NCBI GenBank assembly: GCA_963815305.1
Contig: CAWFFW010000001.1
Location: forward strand, 3,038,001-3,102,000
DNA: 64,000 nucleotides
Direction: 5' to 3'
Source: CAXBID01 sp963815305
GTDB taxonomy: Bacteria; Bacteroidota; Bacteroidia; Flavobacteriales; Flavobacteriaceae
Shown: positions 16,740-24,698 of the stretch, piece after piece
Layout: each line of letters begins with the position of its first letter
Numbering within the stretch: the stretch's first letter is position 1
The notes under the pieces: generated by a model
Seen by the model: the letters and a program-made list of their open reading frames with translations, nothing else
Databases searched by the model: none
Told to the model about the DNA's origin: nothing
Made by a program: the position numbers and the translations under genes

Positions 16740-16934
16740 TTACTTTTTGTTTGTCAGCATTTTTTTTGCACCATAAAGTATAGCAAATAAAGCCCCCATT
16801 AACACACCGCCATCAATTGGAAAACCAGGACCTACTGGAGGGCCTGAAGGTGGTGGGAGTTCTTGAGCCACACATACAAAACTTATTAATACAAATAAGA
16901 TTGAGGCAAATATTCTTTTATTTTGTATTGTCAT
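16740..16934 (-). CDS. Small PID-CTERM sorting-domain protein
   Basis: A 64-residue protein starting at the ATG at 16934. It has a signal peptide (MTIQNKRIFASILFVLISFV...AQ), a Pro/Gly-rich mature part (ELPPPSGPPVGPG) and a C-terminal FPIDGG, then a hydrophobic helix and a basic tail (KKMLTNKK). That arrangement is the PID-CTERM putative protein-sorting signal of Bacteroidota. A longer frame to 17078 is open, but a -7 box at 16942-16949 falls inside it just before the ATG, which supports the short start and an almost leaderless mRNA. Almost nothing remains between signal peptide and sorting signal. Confidence 0.72.
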   Translation of the reverse strand: MTIQNKRIFASILFVLISFVCVAQELPPPSGPPVGPGFPIDGGVLMGALFAILYGAKKMLTNKK

Positions 16935-16941
16935 TTGGACG

Positions 16942-16949
16942 CAAATGTA
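16942..16949 (-). promoter_or_regulatory. -7 promoter box TACATTTG that fixes the PID-CTERM start
   Basis: Minus-strand TACATTTG matches TAnnTTTG and lies 8 bp before the ATG at 16934, so the transcript would have only a few untranslated bases. Confidence 0.55.
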
Positions 16950-17327
16950 TAAAAAAAAGTGAGCGATTAAAATTATATTAAATTTTTTCAAGAAAAAACA
17001 TCTACAAAGTGCTATAAATAATCGACTAACAACACTTAAAGCGGTGACTTTAACATGATATATGACGCTAACCGACAAAAGCAGTCGTAAATAAAATAAT
17101 CTATCACTATTTCGTTATTACCCGCAAATATATGCGATAATTATATGATAAATATTTAATTTTAATATTAAGTTCGTTTCTTTTAAAACATGAATATGAG
17201 AGCCTGATTTATAATTAATTAGAAATTTAACCTCAATTATCTTTAAAACGCAAAAGAGTTAACATTTTTTTTATATCAAACAACACAAAATCACTTAGAC
17301 TACTATATTGCTAACAAATATAAAAAC
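16950..17327. other. AT-rich intergenic region without a supported gene
   Basis: This gap between the PID-CTERM gene and the Pmp3-family gene is strongly AT-rich. I see no gene, tRNA or clear hairpin in it. The promoter of the downstream plus-strand genes probably lies near its right end, where TATATTG at about 17305 is a weak -7 candidate. Confidence 0.4.
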
Positions 17328-17480
17328 ATGTCATTACTCACAATACTATTAAATTTACTCTTACCTCCTGTTGCTGTAGCATTAAAACACGGACTGAGTA
17401 CTACCCTATTAATCAGTATACTATTAACCTTACTTGGTTGGCTACCTGGGGTTATACATGCCTTTATTGTTAATAAATAA
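17328..17480 (+). CDS. Pmp3/YqaE-family small membrane protein
   Basis: A 50-residue protein read from the ATG at 17328. It has two hydrophobic segments: ILLNLLLPPVAVALKHG and LLISILLTLLGWLPGVIHAFIV. The LPPxAVxLK and LLTLLGWxPGxIHA motifs are diagnostic for the Pmp3/YqaE family, which affects membrane potential and salt or cold tolerance in other organisms. An 88-residue frame on the other strand over this region is rejected in its favour. The next small gene starts 17 bp downstream, and a shared terminator follows at 17707. Confidence 0.85.
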   Translation: MSLLTILLNLLLPPVAVALKHGLSTTLLISILLTLLGWLPGVIHAFIVNK

Positions 17481-17497
17481 AACAGAAAATATAAGCT

Positions 17498-17671
17498 ATG
17501 GAAAAAGAAAAAGGAAATTTTGAATTTGTAAAAGATGCAGATGATAAAAAAAATAATTACATCTTTCAAAAAGATGGCATTACAAAAAAAGTAGCCTACT
17601 TTGTAGGTGCTGTTTTAATATTATTAATATTAGCCGTTATATTTTCTGGGATGTTTATAGGAACCGAATAA
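17498..17671 (+). CDS. Small single-TM protein of unknown function
   Basis: A 57-residue protein. A charged cytoplasmic N-terminus (MEKEKGNFEFVKDADDKKNN) is followed by one membrane helix (VAYFVGAVLILLILAVIFSGMF, about 32-53) and a very short tail. It has no recognisable domain. It lies 17 bp after the Pmp3-family gene in the same direction, before a shared intrinsic terminator, so the two are probably co-expressed. Coding support is the clean frame, amphipathic layout and tight spacing. Confidence 0.6.
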   Translation: MEKEKGNFEFVKDADDKKNNYIFQKDGITKKVAYFVGAVLILLILAVIFSGMFIGTE

Positions 17672-17706
17672 CCTAGTTCGAATGTTACTTTTTACTGGAA
17701 AATCTT

Positions 17707-17741
17707 AAAAAGCTTCAAAATACGTATTTGAAGCTTTTTTT
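17707..17741. terminator. Bidirectional intrinsic terminator
   Basis: A 9-bp stem AGCTTCAAA/TTTGAAGCT with a 7-base loop is followed by seven T on the plus strand and flanked by an A run on the other side. It would end both the small plus-strand unit and the minus-strand nitrate-transport operon. Confidence 0.85.
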
Positions 17742-17772
17742 GATAAAACATTAGTAAAAATACCTGTTAATA

Positions 17773-19071
17773 TTAATTCAAAAACTTAGGCTTAATCACT
17801 AACATGGCCCAAGCCCAATTTTGAGTTGAAGATGCTGCGTCTTCAGCAGTGCCTTTTAACTCATACATCCCATCGCTTGCAAACATTTGAGAGTAACCTG
17901 CCACAAAAGCGTAACCTTTAAATGATTTTTTAAACACTAAATCTATTTCAGTTCCTAACGATTTTTCGCCACTTCCTAAAGGCTGCTCCCCGCTAAAATT
18001 TAAAACGGCTACCGATAAATTTGACGTTTCATTCAGCTTAAAATTAGCATTTAAATGTACATCAAATAAACCAATACTATTAGCATGATTTCCCACATAA
18101 AAATAATCCATTAAACCATTAAATTTATGGTTTGTTCCGTATAATGGGAAGAATGCACCTGTTTCGCCTGCACCTGCATCGTTACCACTAATTATTTCTA
18201 AACCTCCTGTTAAACTCACTTTTGGCGTTACTTTATAAGTGACGTCTAATCCTAAAAGGTAAGCACCTTTTACAGATACGTCATTTACACGTTCGCCAGT
18301 TTGTATAAAGGCATTGGCTGCAACTCCAAAAGCACCATCTTTATAATCAAGATGTGTACCTAAAGTTTGTAAACTGCTTACTCCTTGACCATTATAAACT
18401 CTAGCCGCAGGTGTTCCTGAAAAATTCTGAAACGTATTATTCATTAAAAGCAAGCTTCCTGAAAAATTTTCTCCAGAATGTTTTAAATAAGCATATTGCA
18501 TGGCTTTATAACTAAAAAAGTTAGGGTCTTCGGTGTACTCGTTACCTCGATCTACAAATCCACTAATGTTCCCTGTAAGATTGTCAAAATCTTGGTTAAA
18601 TGCTAAACCTACATCTAATAAAAATTTATCTTTTTTATATTGAATTAAAGCAGCGTCATGGTTTCTACCTTGTTGCGCCCAGTCTAAACCTCCTAAAATC
18701 CTTTGATCATCATAAGAAATTACTTGACGCCCTAATTTTGTTGAAAAACCAGACCCTAAGTTAATTTTTGCCCAAGCTTCAAATACTGCAAAAGAGTTAT
18801 TTCTATCTTCAGGATCAATTTGTCTATTTTCTCCCCATGTTAACACATCTTGAAGGCTTAAATACATTTCGTAGCTATCCGTTTTAAAATCTGCATTTAA
18901 ACGGGCTCTGGTGTTTATGGAAAAACCAGGTTCTATCGATTCTGGAATAATGCTTCCAAATCCGTGACGAAGTTCGGTACGTGGTCTAAACTCGCCATCT
19001 AAACTAAATTGTGCATTTGCAAATTGAATCGCTAACCCTAGTAATCCTAATAATACGTATTGTTTTTTCAT
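17773..19071 (-). CDS. Alginate-export-family outer-membrane beta-barrel protein
   Basis: A 432-residue secreted protein with signal peptide MKKQYVLLGLLGLAIQFANAQ. The barrel starts FSLDGEFRPRTELRHGFG, the pattern of the alginate-export/AlgE-like porin family, followed by many amphipathic strands. It follows the two ABC ATPase genes by 35 bp in the same direction, so it is the last gene of the nitrate-uptake operon. I infer an outer-membrane channel feeding the NrtABCD-type transporter with nitrate or nitrite. Alginate export itself is unlikely here, as no alginate genes are present. Confidence 0.75.
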   Translation of the reverse strand: MKKQYVLLGLLGLAIQFANAQFSLDGEFRPRTELRHGFGSIIPESIEPGFSINTRARLNADFKTDSYEMYLSLQDVLTWGENRQIDPEDRNNSFAVFEAWAKINLGSGFSTKLGRQVISYDDQRILGGLDWAQQGRNHDAALIQYKKDKFLLDVGLAFNQDFDNLTGNISGFVDRGNEYTEDPNFFSYKAMQYAYLKHSGENFSGSLLLMNNTFQNFSGTPAARVYNGQGVSSLQTLGTHLDYKDGAFGVAANAFIQTGERVNDVSVKGAYLLGLDVTYKVTPKVSLTGGLEIISGNDAGAGETGAFFPLYGTNHKFNGLMDYFYVGNHANSIGLFDVHLNANFKLNETSNLSVAVLNFSGEQPLGSGEKSLGTEIDLVFKKSFKGYAFVAGYSQMFASDGMYELKGTAEDAASSTQNWAWAMLVIKPKFLN

Positions 19072-19106
19072 TGTCTTTAATTTTAATTTGATTTCTTTTA
19101 AGTTGT

Positions 19107-19937
19107 TTAATGTTCAAGAAAGTCAATAAGATGCTTTCTATATTTATAATAATCATCGTGTTCTAAAACTGCTTTACGGGTTCTGGGGCGTTCAAAATCT
19201 ATTTTTAAAACATCTCCTATTTTAGCTTTGGGACCACTCGTCATCATCACGACTCTATCTGCTAAAAAAATAGCTTCATCAACATCATGCGTAATCATAA
19301 CGGCAGTAATTTTTTCTTTGTTCCATATTTCAATAAGAATATCTTGAAGTTCGCCGCGTGTTAAAGAATCTAACATCCCAAAAGGTTCATCAAGCAACAA
19401 TACCTTTGGTTTTATAGCAAATGCACGAGCAATACCTACCCTTTGTTGCATCCCTTGCGATAGCTCTGAAGCTTTCTTATTGAAAGCATTTTCCAAGCCT
19501 ACTTTTTGTAAATAGTGTTTTGCAATATCATTTCGTTGTGTTTTAGTAGCATGCGGAAACACTTTGTTAACACCTAAAAGTACATTTTGCAGCGAGGTCA
19601 TCCACGGCATCAAACTGGGCGATTGAAAAATAACACCTCTATCTGGTCCTGGTCCTTTTATATGACTTCCTAATACCGATATATTGCCTCCAGAAATAGG
19701 ATTTAAACCAGCAATCATAGAAAGCATCGTGGTTTTTCCACAACCAGAGTGCCCAATGATGGTCACAAACTCCTCCTTCATAATCTGAAGATTTAAATCT
19801 TCTAGCACCACGTAATCACCATTGGGCGTTGGATATACTTTCTTAAGGTTTTTTAAATCCAACATAATTCTGGAAGGTGGAAAAAGTCCATTTTCCGTAA
19901 GTGTTCCTATTTTATCATTTTGAATATCTGTGCTCAT
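19107..19937 (-). CDS. Nitrate-type ABC transporter ATP-binding protein (NrtD/TauB-like)
   Basis: A 276-residue ATPase. Walker A is GHSGCGKTT, the Q-loop lies in VIFQSPSLMPW, the signature is LSQGMQQRVGIARA and Walker B is VLLLDEPFGMLD, followed by the H-loop ITHDVDEA. The VIFQ...LMPW pattern is typical of the nitrate/sulfonate/taurine importer family. It lies 12 bp downstream of a second, similar ATPase gene. NrtC and NrtD are also two ATPases per nitrate transporter, but neither copy here has the extra NrtC substrate-binding domain. Confidence 0.88.
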   Translation of the reverse strand: MSTDIQNDKIGTLTENGLFPPSRIMLDLKNLKKVYPTPNGDYVVLEDLNLQIMKEEFVTIIGHSGCGKTTMLSMIAGLNPISGGNISVLGSHIKGPGPDRGVIFQSPSLMPWMTSLQNVLLGVNKVFPHATKTQRNDIAKHYLQKVGLENAFNKKASELSQGMQQRVGIARAFAIKPKVLLLDEPFGMLDSLTRGELQDILIEIWNKEKITAVMITHDVDEAIFLADRVVMMTSGPKAKIGDVLKIDFERPRTRKAVLEHDDYYKYRKHLIDFLEH

Positions 19938-19949
19938 AATTTGTATAGC

Positions 19950-20795
19950 TTAAAAACGTCCAACAAAACTTTTTGGTTCTAAATCTGGCAAAGCAATAAG
20001 ATCTTGCGATTCAGATTTACGCTCATTTCCAATATCCATTAAATACTCAATTATAGCATTTCTTGTTTTTTTGAAATTCGGATTATCGTTTAATTCGGTT
20101 TTATCTCTAGGGCGTTCAATATCAATTTTAAATTCTGGTCCTAATGTTGCATTAGGCCCTGGGCGTAACGGAATAATACGATCTGCCATATAAATACCCT
20201 CATCAACATCATTAGTAATTAACAAGGCAGTACGTTTATCCTTACCCCATATATTTAAAATTTCATCTTGAAGATTGCCACGTGTTAACGCATCCAATGC
20301 GCCAAGTGGTTCATCCATAATTATCATTTCGGGTTTCATGGCTAAGGCTCTCGCTACTGCCACACGCTGGCGCATACCTCCAGATAGCTCTTTTGGACGT
20401 TTACCAATCGCTGGTGTTAAACTCACCATTTCAACATAATTAGCTACAATAGTGTTTAACTCTTTTTTGCTTTTTTTCGGAAAGGCTTCTTTAACTGCCA
20501 TATACACGTTTTGCCCAACAGTTAACCATGGTAATAAAGAGTAGTTTTGAAAAATAACACCGCGTTCATGGCTTGTTCCAACCACAGGTTTCTCTTTAAA
20601 AAGAACTTCACCTTTTGTGGGTTCAATTAAACCGTTAATTAAGTTTACTAAGGTTGTTTTTCCACTTCCAGTAAACCCTACAATAGCAACAAATTCGCCT
20701 TCTTCAATTGATAAATTAATGTTTGAAAGCACTTCCGTTTTATTATCGCCTTGTCCGTAAGTTTTACAGATATTATTTAATTCTAAGTATGCCAT
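19950..20795 (-). CDS. Nitrate-type ABC transporter ATP-binding protein (NrtC/NrtD-like)
   Basis: A 281-residue ATPase with Walker A GFTGSGKTT, VIFQNYSLLPW in the Q-loop, signature LSGGMRQRVAVARA and Walker B MIIMDEPLGALD. The H-loop reads ITNDVDEG, with Asn replacing the catalytic His that the sister ATPase keeps (ITHDVDEA). The pair may therefore form an asymmetric heterodimer with one degenerate site. A repeat-containing gap of 247 bp separates it from the permease gene upstream. Confidence 0.88.
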   Translation of the reverse strand: MAYLELNNICKTYGQGDNKTEVLSNINLSIEEGEFVAIVGFTGSGKTTLVNLINGLIEPTKGEVLFKEKPVVGTSHERGVIFQNYSLLPWLTVGQNVYMAVKEAFPKKSKKELNTIVANYVEMVSLTPAIGKRPKELSGGMRQRVAVARALAMKPEMIIMDEPLGALDALTRGNLQDEILNIWGKDKRTALLITNDVDEGIYMADRIIPLRPGPNATLGPEFKIDIERPRDKTELNDNPNFKKTRNAIIEYLMDIGNERKSESQDLIALPDLEPKSFVGRF

Positions 20796-20853
20796 TTCTG
20801 TATGTTTATTTGTTTAGCAGCTATTTATATTAACACAAATCTGCTTTTATTTT

Positions 20854-20946
20854 GGGCGTTACCGCAAGGGTCGGGCTTTACGCTACAAGTCCTCGCTACC
20901 ACCTATCGGGTGGTCACTGTGGGCTTTCCTCTGCAATCCCTAACGC
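20854..20946. repeat. Flavobacterial intergenic repeat, long form
   Basis: The element runs from GGGCGTTACCGCAAGGGTCG to GCAATCCCTAACGC in the gap between nrtB and the ATPase genes. It contains the hairpin ACCACC-TATCG-GGTGGT (20898-20914). Its ends match, in inverse orientation, the elements at 10871-11024 and 34051-34125, but the middle differs. It lies inside an operon, so it is probably transcribed. Confidence 0.65.
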
Positions 20947-21042
20947 GGGTTAATCCACAGTTTTCAGTCCCCAATAAACAGTCATCATCTTACCCGCAAA
21001 CGTGATAAACTTCTGTCTTCAAGCTTCCGTCTTTTATCTTCA

Positions 21043-22149
21043 CTAAATCCCATCATTTTTATCAAAACTTACCCAATTCTGAATTGTTAGCATTAATCGA
21101 TCTAACAAGAACCCGATAATTCCAATAACAAACATGGCTACAATAATTTTTGAATTAGAATCGTTGGCTCCATTTTGAAATTCTTCCCAAACAAACAATC
21201 CTAAACCAGGACTTTGAGCCAATAATTCAATGGCAATTAACACCATCCACGCTACTGATAATGTGATTTTTAAACCTGTAAAAATTAAGGGTAAAGACGA
21301 TGGTAAAACTACCTTGAATATTTTTTGAGCGGAGCCTAACTTCAATACTTTAGCTACATTTATATAATCTTTATCAACGGTTGATACACCCATAGCCGTA
21401 TTTACTAAAGTTGCCCACATAGAACATAAACCAACACTTATAAACGAAATAGTAAACGAGCTATCCTCGTTGGAATCTATTAGTAAGGTTTTAACAATCA
21501 TAAAAACCAACAGATACCAAACCACAGGCGAAACCGGTTTAAATATTTGAATAAACCAATTAAACGCGCTTCGTAAAGTTGGGCTTAGTCCTATAAAAAC
21601 ACCCAATGGAACCGCAATTAATAACGCTAATAAAAACCCTGCAAAAACCGTTTTTAAACTTCTAAATATTTGATCGACAAAAGATGGTCGACCCGTATAA
21701 GTAATAGCATTTTTACCTTCAGCAAGGCGCTTCTTATTTAATACAGCCGTTTTTTCTTTAAACTCCGCCTTATCTGCACTAATAATATTATGATCTCTTA
21801 ATAACGAATGGTAAGACTCCCATACCTGTGCCGGTGAGGGCAATGAGTTGGGTTGACAACTAATATCGCCTGACGCAATACATGCTGCTACCAAATCGGC
21901 CTCAGCTTGTCCCTGCTCTTTTAAAGCTTTATTAATTTTATAATCTGCTTCAATATTATAAAGCGCTTTAGCGCCCATGTGCCATAATCCAATAAAAAGT
22001 AATATGGATGCTATAGGTACAATAACTTTACGTAAAAAGGTTTTAAAATCTTCTTTCTCTAGTTTTCCTGTAAACAAATCTTTTAGTGTGCCTAAAAAAC
22101 CTAACCCTACAAATTTGGTTACCTTGCTTAGTGTTAAACTCTGCTTCAT
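21043..22149 (-). CDS. nrtB: Nitrate-type ABC transporter permease
   Basis: A 368-residue inner-membrane permease of the NrtB/TauC family. About six membrane segments are visible (first near residues 40-60, the rest from about 170). The cytoplasmic EAA-type loop reads INVAKVLKLGSAQKIFKVVLPSSLP. It is about 100 residues longer than usual because of a hydrophilic insert (roughly 65-155) containing CIASGDISC, which could form a periplasmic disulfide. It follows the binding protein by 32 bp and would move nitrate or nitrite across the inner membrane. Confidence 0.85.
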   Translation of the reverse strand: MKQSLTLSKVTKFVGLGFLGTLKDLFTGKLEKEDFKTFLRKVIVPIASILLFIGLWHMGAKALYNIEADYKINKALKEQGQAEADLVAACIASGDISCQPNSLPSPAQVWESYHSLLRDHNIISADKAEFKEKTAVLNKKRLAEGKNAITYTGRPSFVDQIFRSLKTVFAGFLLALLIAVPLGVFIGLSPTLRSAFNWFIQIFKPVSPVVWYLLVFMIVKTLLIDSNEDSSFTISFISVGLCSMWATLVNTAMGVSTVDKDYINVAKVLKLGSAQKIFKVVLPSSLPLIFTGLKITLSVAWMVLIAIELLAQSPGLGLFVWEEFQNGANDSNSKIIVAMFVIGIIGFLLDRLMLTIQNWVSFDKNDGI

Positions 22150-22181
22150 GATTTTAGATTTAATATTAGTGTTGTATGAGT

Positions 22182-23567
22182 TTATTTATCCTTGTTTCCA
22201 ATTGAGAAACTGTTTATGTATCCTATAGGATCTTTAGCATCATACTTTGTGCCATCAATAAAATCAGTAGTTGCAGGCTTGTATCCATCAGTTTCTGGAA
22301 TATCTTTCGCAGGAATGTTTCCTTCCTCAACTAAAAGCTTAGCAGCTTTTTCCCAAATATCAGGTCTGTAAATGTTTTTAATAGTTTCTGAATACCATTC
22401 TACTGGTTTACCCTCAGGAATTTGCCCCCATCGTCTCATTTGTGTTAAAAACCAGATACCATCAGAATAAAAGGGATAGGTGGCATTATATTTATAAAAT
22501 ACGTTAAAATCTGGCATCTCACGTTTATCTCCTTTTTCAAACTCAAAAGTTCCTGTCATAGAGTTTGCTAAAACCACTTCATCTGCACCAACGTATTGCG
22601 ACATAGATAGTATTTTAACCGCCTCTTTTCTGTTTGTTGGCTCATCTAACCATTTACCTGCTCTAATTAATGCTTTAGTAATAGCAATGGCTGTATTTGG
22701 ATTTTCATCAATAAATTTCTTTGTCATAACAAATACCTTTTCTGGATTGTTTTTCCAGATATCATAGTTTGTTACTACAGGCACACCAATGCCCTTAAAA
22801 ACCGCTTGCTGATTCCAAGGTTCACCTACGCAATATCCATAAATAGTTCCAGCTTCAAGCGTTGCAGGCATTTGCGGTGGTGGTGTTACAGATAGTAAGA
22901 CATCAGCATCAATTTGCCCCTGAACATTTTCTGCCGTATACATCCCTGGGTGAATCCCTGCTGCTGCCAACCAATATCTAATTTCGTAATTATGCGTAGA
23001 TACAGGAAAAACCATACCCATTTTAAAAGGATTCCCAGCGTTTTTATATTCTGTGATAACAGGCTTTAAAGCATCTGCTTTTATGGGATGAACTGGCTTT
23101 CCTTCTGCATCTTTTGGTATATTTGGTTTCATTTTAGACCAAACTTCGTTTGATACTGTGATACCATTACCATTTAAATCCATTGAAAAAGGAGTTACCA
23201 ATTCTGCTTGACGACCAAATCCTGCACCTGCAGCTATGGGCTGACCCGCTAACATGTGCGAACCATCTAATTGACCATCAATAACACGGTCTAAAACATT
23301 TTTCCAGTTGGATTGTGCTTCTACCGAAACAAATAAGCCCTCATCTTCAAAAAATCCTTTTTCTTTAGCAATAGCTAAAGGTGCCATATCTGTTAATTTT
23401 ATAAAACCAAAGGTTAGCTGTGGTTTCTCTATATCTAATGTTTTTGTTTTTGAAGTTTCAGTGGCAACCTCCTCAATTGTCTCTTTTTTTGAACCTTTTC
23501 CCCCACAAGAAAATAGCAAAAGAGCTACTGGTAAAATTAAAGATGATTTAATAAATAATGATTTCAT
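22182..23567 (-). CDS. nrtA: Nitrate-binding lipoprotein (NrtA/CmpA family)
   Basis: A 461-residue lipoprotein with the lipobox LLFSC (Cys21). The mature part is of the CmpA/NrtA family: TFGFIKLTDMAPLAIAKEKGFFEDEGL, DRVIDGQLDGSHMLAGQP, and VGEPWNQQAVFKGIGVPV, all typical of nitrate/bicarbonate binding proteins. It captures nitrate in the periplasm for the NrtB permease and the two ATPases. A palindromic operator (23592-23607) lies 25 bp before the ATG. I favour nitrate over bicarbonate because of the reductases in the region. Confidence 0.9.
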   Translation of the reverse strand: MKSLFIKSSLILPVALLLFSCGGKGSKKETIEEVATETSKTKTLDIEKPQLTFGFIKLTDMAPLAIAKEKGFFEDEGLFVSVEAQSNWKNVLDRVIDGQLDGSHMLAGQPIAAGAGFGRQAELVTPFSMDLNGNGITVSNEVWSKMKPNIPKDAEGKPVHPIKADALKPVITEYKNAGNPFKMGMVFPVSTHNYEIRYWLAAAGIHPGMYTAENVQGQIDADVLLSVTPPPQMPATLEAGTIYGYCVGEPWNQQAVFKGIGVPVVTNYDIWKNNPEKVFVMTKKFIDENPNTAIAITKALIRAGKWLDEPTNRKEAVKILSMSQYVGADEVVLANSMTGTFEFEKGDKREMPDFNVFYKYNATYPFYSDGIWFLTQMRRWGQIPEGKPVEWYSETIKNIYRPDIWEKAAKLLVEEGNIPAKDIPETDGYKPATTDFIDGTKYDAKDPIGYINSFSIGNKDK

Positions 23568-23591
23568 ATTAAGTAGTGTTTTTAATTATAC

Positions 23592-23607
23592 TAAGTATTT
23601 ATACTTA
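23592..23607 (-). promoter_or_regulatory. Operator palindrome before nrtA (AAGTA-N4-TACTT)
   Basis: TAAGTATTTATACTTA on the plus strand has perfect 7-bp arms and a 2-bp centre. It is the same 16-mer as before the FNR-like gene and, in reverse complement, before the nitrate reductase gene. On the minus strand it is followed by TAGTATAA, in the register where nirB has TAGTTTTG. A consensus TATATTTG also lies just upstream (23615-23622). Confidence 0.75.
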
Positions 23608-23614
23608 CTTTTTA

Positions 23615-23622
23615 CAAATATA
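23615..23622 (-). promoter_or_regulatory. Candidate -7 box TATATTTG before nrtA
   Basis: Minus-strand TATATTTG matches TAnnTTTG. If used, transcription would begin at the edge of the adjacent operator palindrome, so a bound regulator would block the start. Confidence 0.4.
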
Positions 23623-23680
23623 TAAGTAGTATTGCTTTTAATACATGATAACACACATGTTATAACCTCTTTTTAGTCAT

Positions 23681-23711
23681 AAAAAAACCTGCTAAATAGC
23701 AGGTTTTTTTT
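23681..23711 (-). terminator. Intrinsic terminator after the FNR-like gene
   Basis: A perfect 7-bp stem ACCTGCT/AGCAGGT with a 4-base loop is flanked by an A run and a T run, so it can act on both strands. It separates the regulator gene from nrtA. Confidence 0.88.
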
Positions 23712-23753
23712 GTAATTAACTGTTTTTAAAGTGCTTGTTATATTATATATTAA

Positions 23754-23769
23754 TACGTATAAATACTTA
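23754..23769. promoter_or_regulatory. Secondary, imperfect operator-like palindrome
   Basis: TACGTATAAATACTTA differs by one base from the 16-mer operator. It lies between the end of the FNR-like gene and its terminator, 187 bp before nrtA. It may be an accessory site or chance. Confidence 0.3.
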
Positions 23770-23799
23770 TTATATTAAATTATAGCGTTTTTAAATTGG

Positions 23800-24558
23800 T
23801 CAGCTATCTAAATAATAGTTATGTTCACTAATTTCATTTTTCAATTTTTGTAGATTAAGGATTCCAATTTTTTTTCCTTTAGCAGAAATAAGATGCTCCT
23901 TTTTTAAAACAGAAAATATTCTAATAACCTGTTCCTCGGTGGTGCCTGCATAATCCGCGTATTCTTTTCTGCTGAGAGGGAGATTTAAAAAACCCTTAAT
24001 GTCTCCAAACTTACGGTGAATGTATAAAAGTGTATCAATAACGCGCTCCCTAACGGTCATTTGAGAAATAGATTTTACTTTAGACTCACTCTTATTAAGT
24101 TCATTAGCGTAAAAAAGCATCATGTCGTAAGCAAACGTAGCGTTAGCAAATAAGGCATCTTGCAAACTATCCTTAGAAAAATAACACAATACAGTTTCTT
24201 GCAATGCTATAGCACCAATAGAATAATACTCCTCTGTGCCGAAACCACGATGTCCAATTATTTCTCCATTTTTTGCAAAACGAACAATCTGCTCCCGACC
24301 ATTTATGCCTGTTCTAAAAACCTTAACCGTACCTTTAAATATAAAAAACAGACCATTAACAGGCGCTCCTTCCATTATAAATTGTTGGCCTTTTTTGCAT
24401 TTGAGTGTTTTTTTTGTATCTGCAAAAGTTGTGTCCGAAAGTATTTTGAAATTACGCTTGATAAGACAATTTAGATTTTCACAAGTATTACATGAGTACA
24501 TACTCGAAGCGCTGCTTGAAGTTTGAGTAGAAACAATATTCTTATTAAATTTTTGCAA
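23800..24558 (-). CDS. Crp/Fnr-family regulator with FNR-like cysteines
   Basis: A 252-residue regulator. An N-terminal cluster Cys23-x2-Cys26-x4-Cys31 (SCNTCENLNC) and Cys125 in ETVLCYFSKDSL correspond in position to the four [4Fe-4S] ligands of E. coli FNR. The cyclic-nucleotide-type barrel covers about 40-150 and a winged helix covers 195-235. The recognition helix TTEEQVIRIF keeps Glu209 and Arg213, the pair that reads the conserved G in Crp/Fnr sites. The start is TTG at 24558; an ATG at 24501 (Met20) is the alternative. Both keep the cysteines. The same palindrome found before nrtA, the nitrate reductase and nirB lies 24 bp upstream, so I infer autoregulation and control of nitrate genes. 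Confidence 0.85.
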   Translation of the reverse strand: MQKFNKNIVSTQTSSSASSMYSCNTCENLNCLIKRNFKILSDTTFADTKKTLKCKKGQQFIMEGAPVNGLFFIFKGTVKVFRTGINGREQIVRFAKNGEIIGHRGFGTEEYYSIGAIALQETVLCYFSKDSLQDALFANATFAYDMMLFYANELNKSESKVKSISQMTVRERVIDTLLYIHRKFGDIKGFLNLPLSRKEYADYAGTTEEQVIRIFSVLKKEHLISAKGKKIGILNLQKLKNEISEHNYYLDS

Positions 24559-24581
24559 AATGTATTTGATATTAATAAATA

Positions 24582-24597
24582 TAAGTATTTATACTTA
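24582..24597 (-). promoter_or_regulatory. Operator palindrome before the FNR-like gene
   Basis: TAAGTATTTATACTTA with perfect arms. On the minus strand its last TA begins TATATTTA (24576-24583), one base from the -7 consensus, the same register as at narB and nirB. Confidence 0.75.
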
Positions 24598-24698
24598 CAT
24601 TAAATAAAACAATACTTGTTTTTGTAGGTTCTTCTGAAATATTACACCTTAACTATTAATGTTTAAAAAATAGTGAGGATTTTTTACCAAAATAGCAC

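Noticed and set aside
16935..17078. N-terminal extension of the PID-CTERM protein
   Set aside because: The -7 promoter box lies inside it and the inner ATG gives a proper signal peptide.
17303..17569. 88-residue minus-strand open frame
   Set aside because: It is antisense to the clear Pmp3-family gene (17328-17480) and the start of the next small plus-strand gene, and its sequence is a Phe/Ile-rich shadow without domain features.
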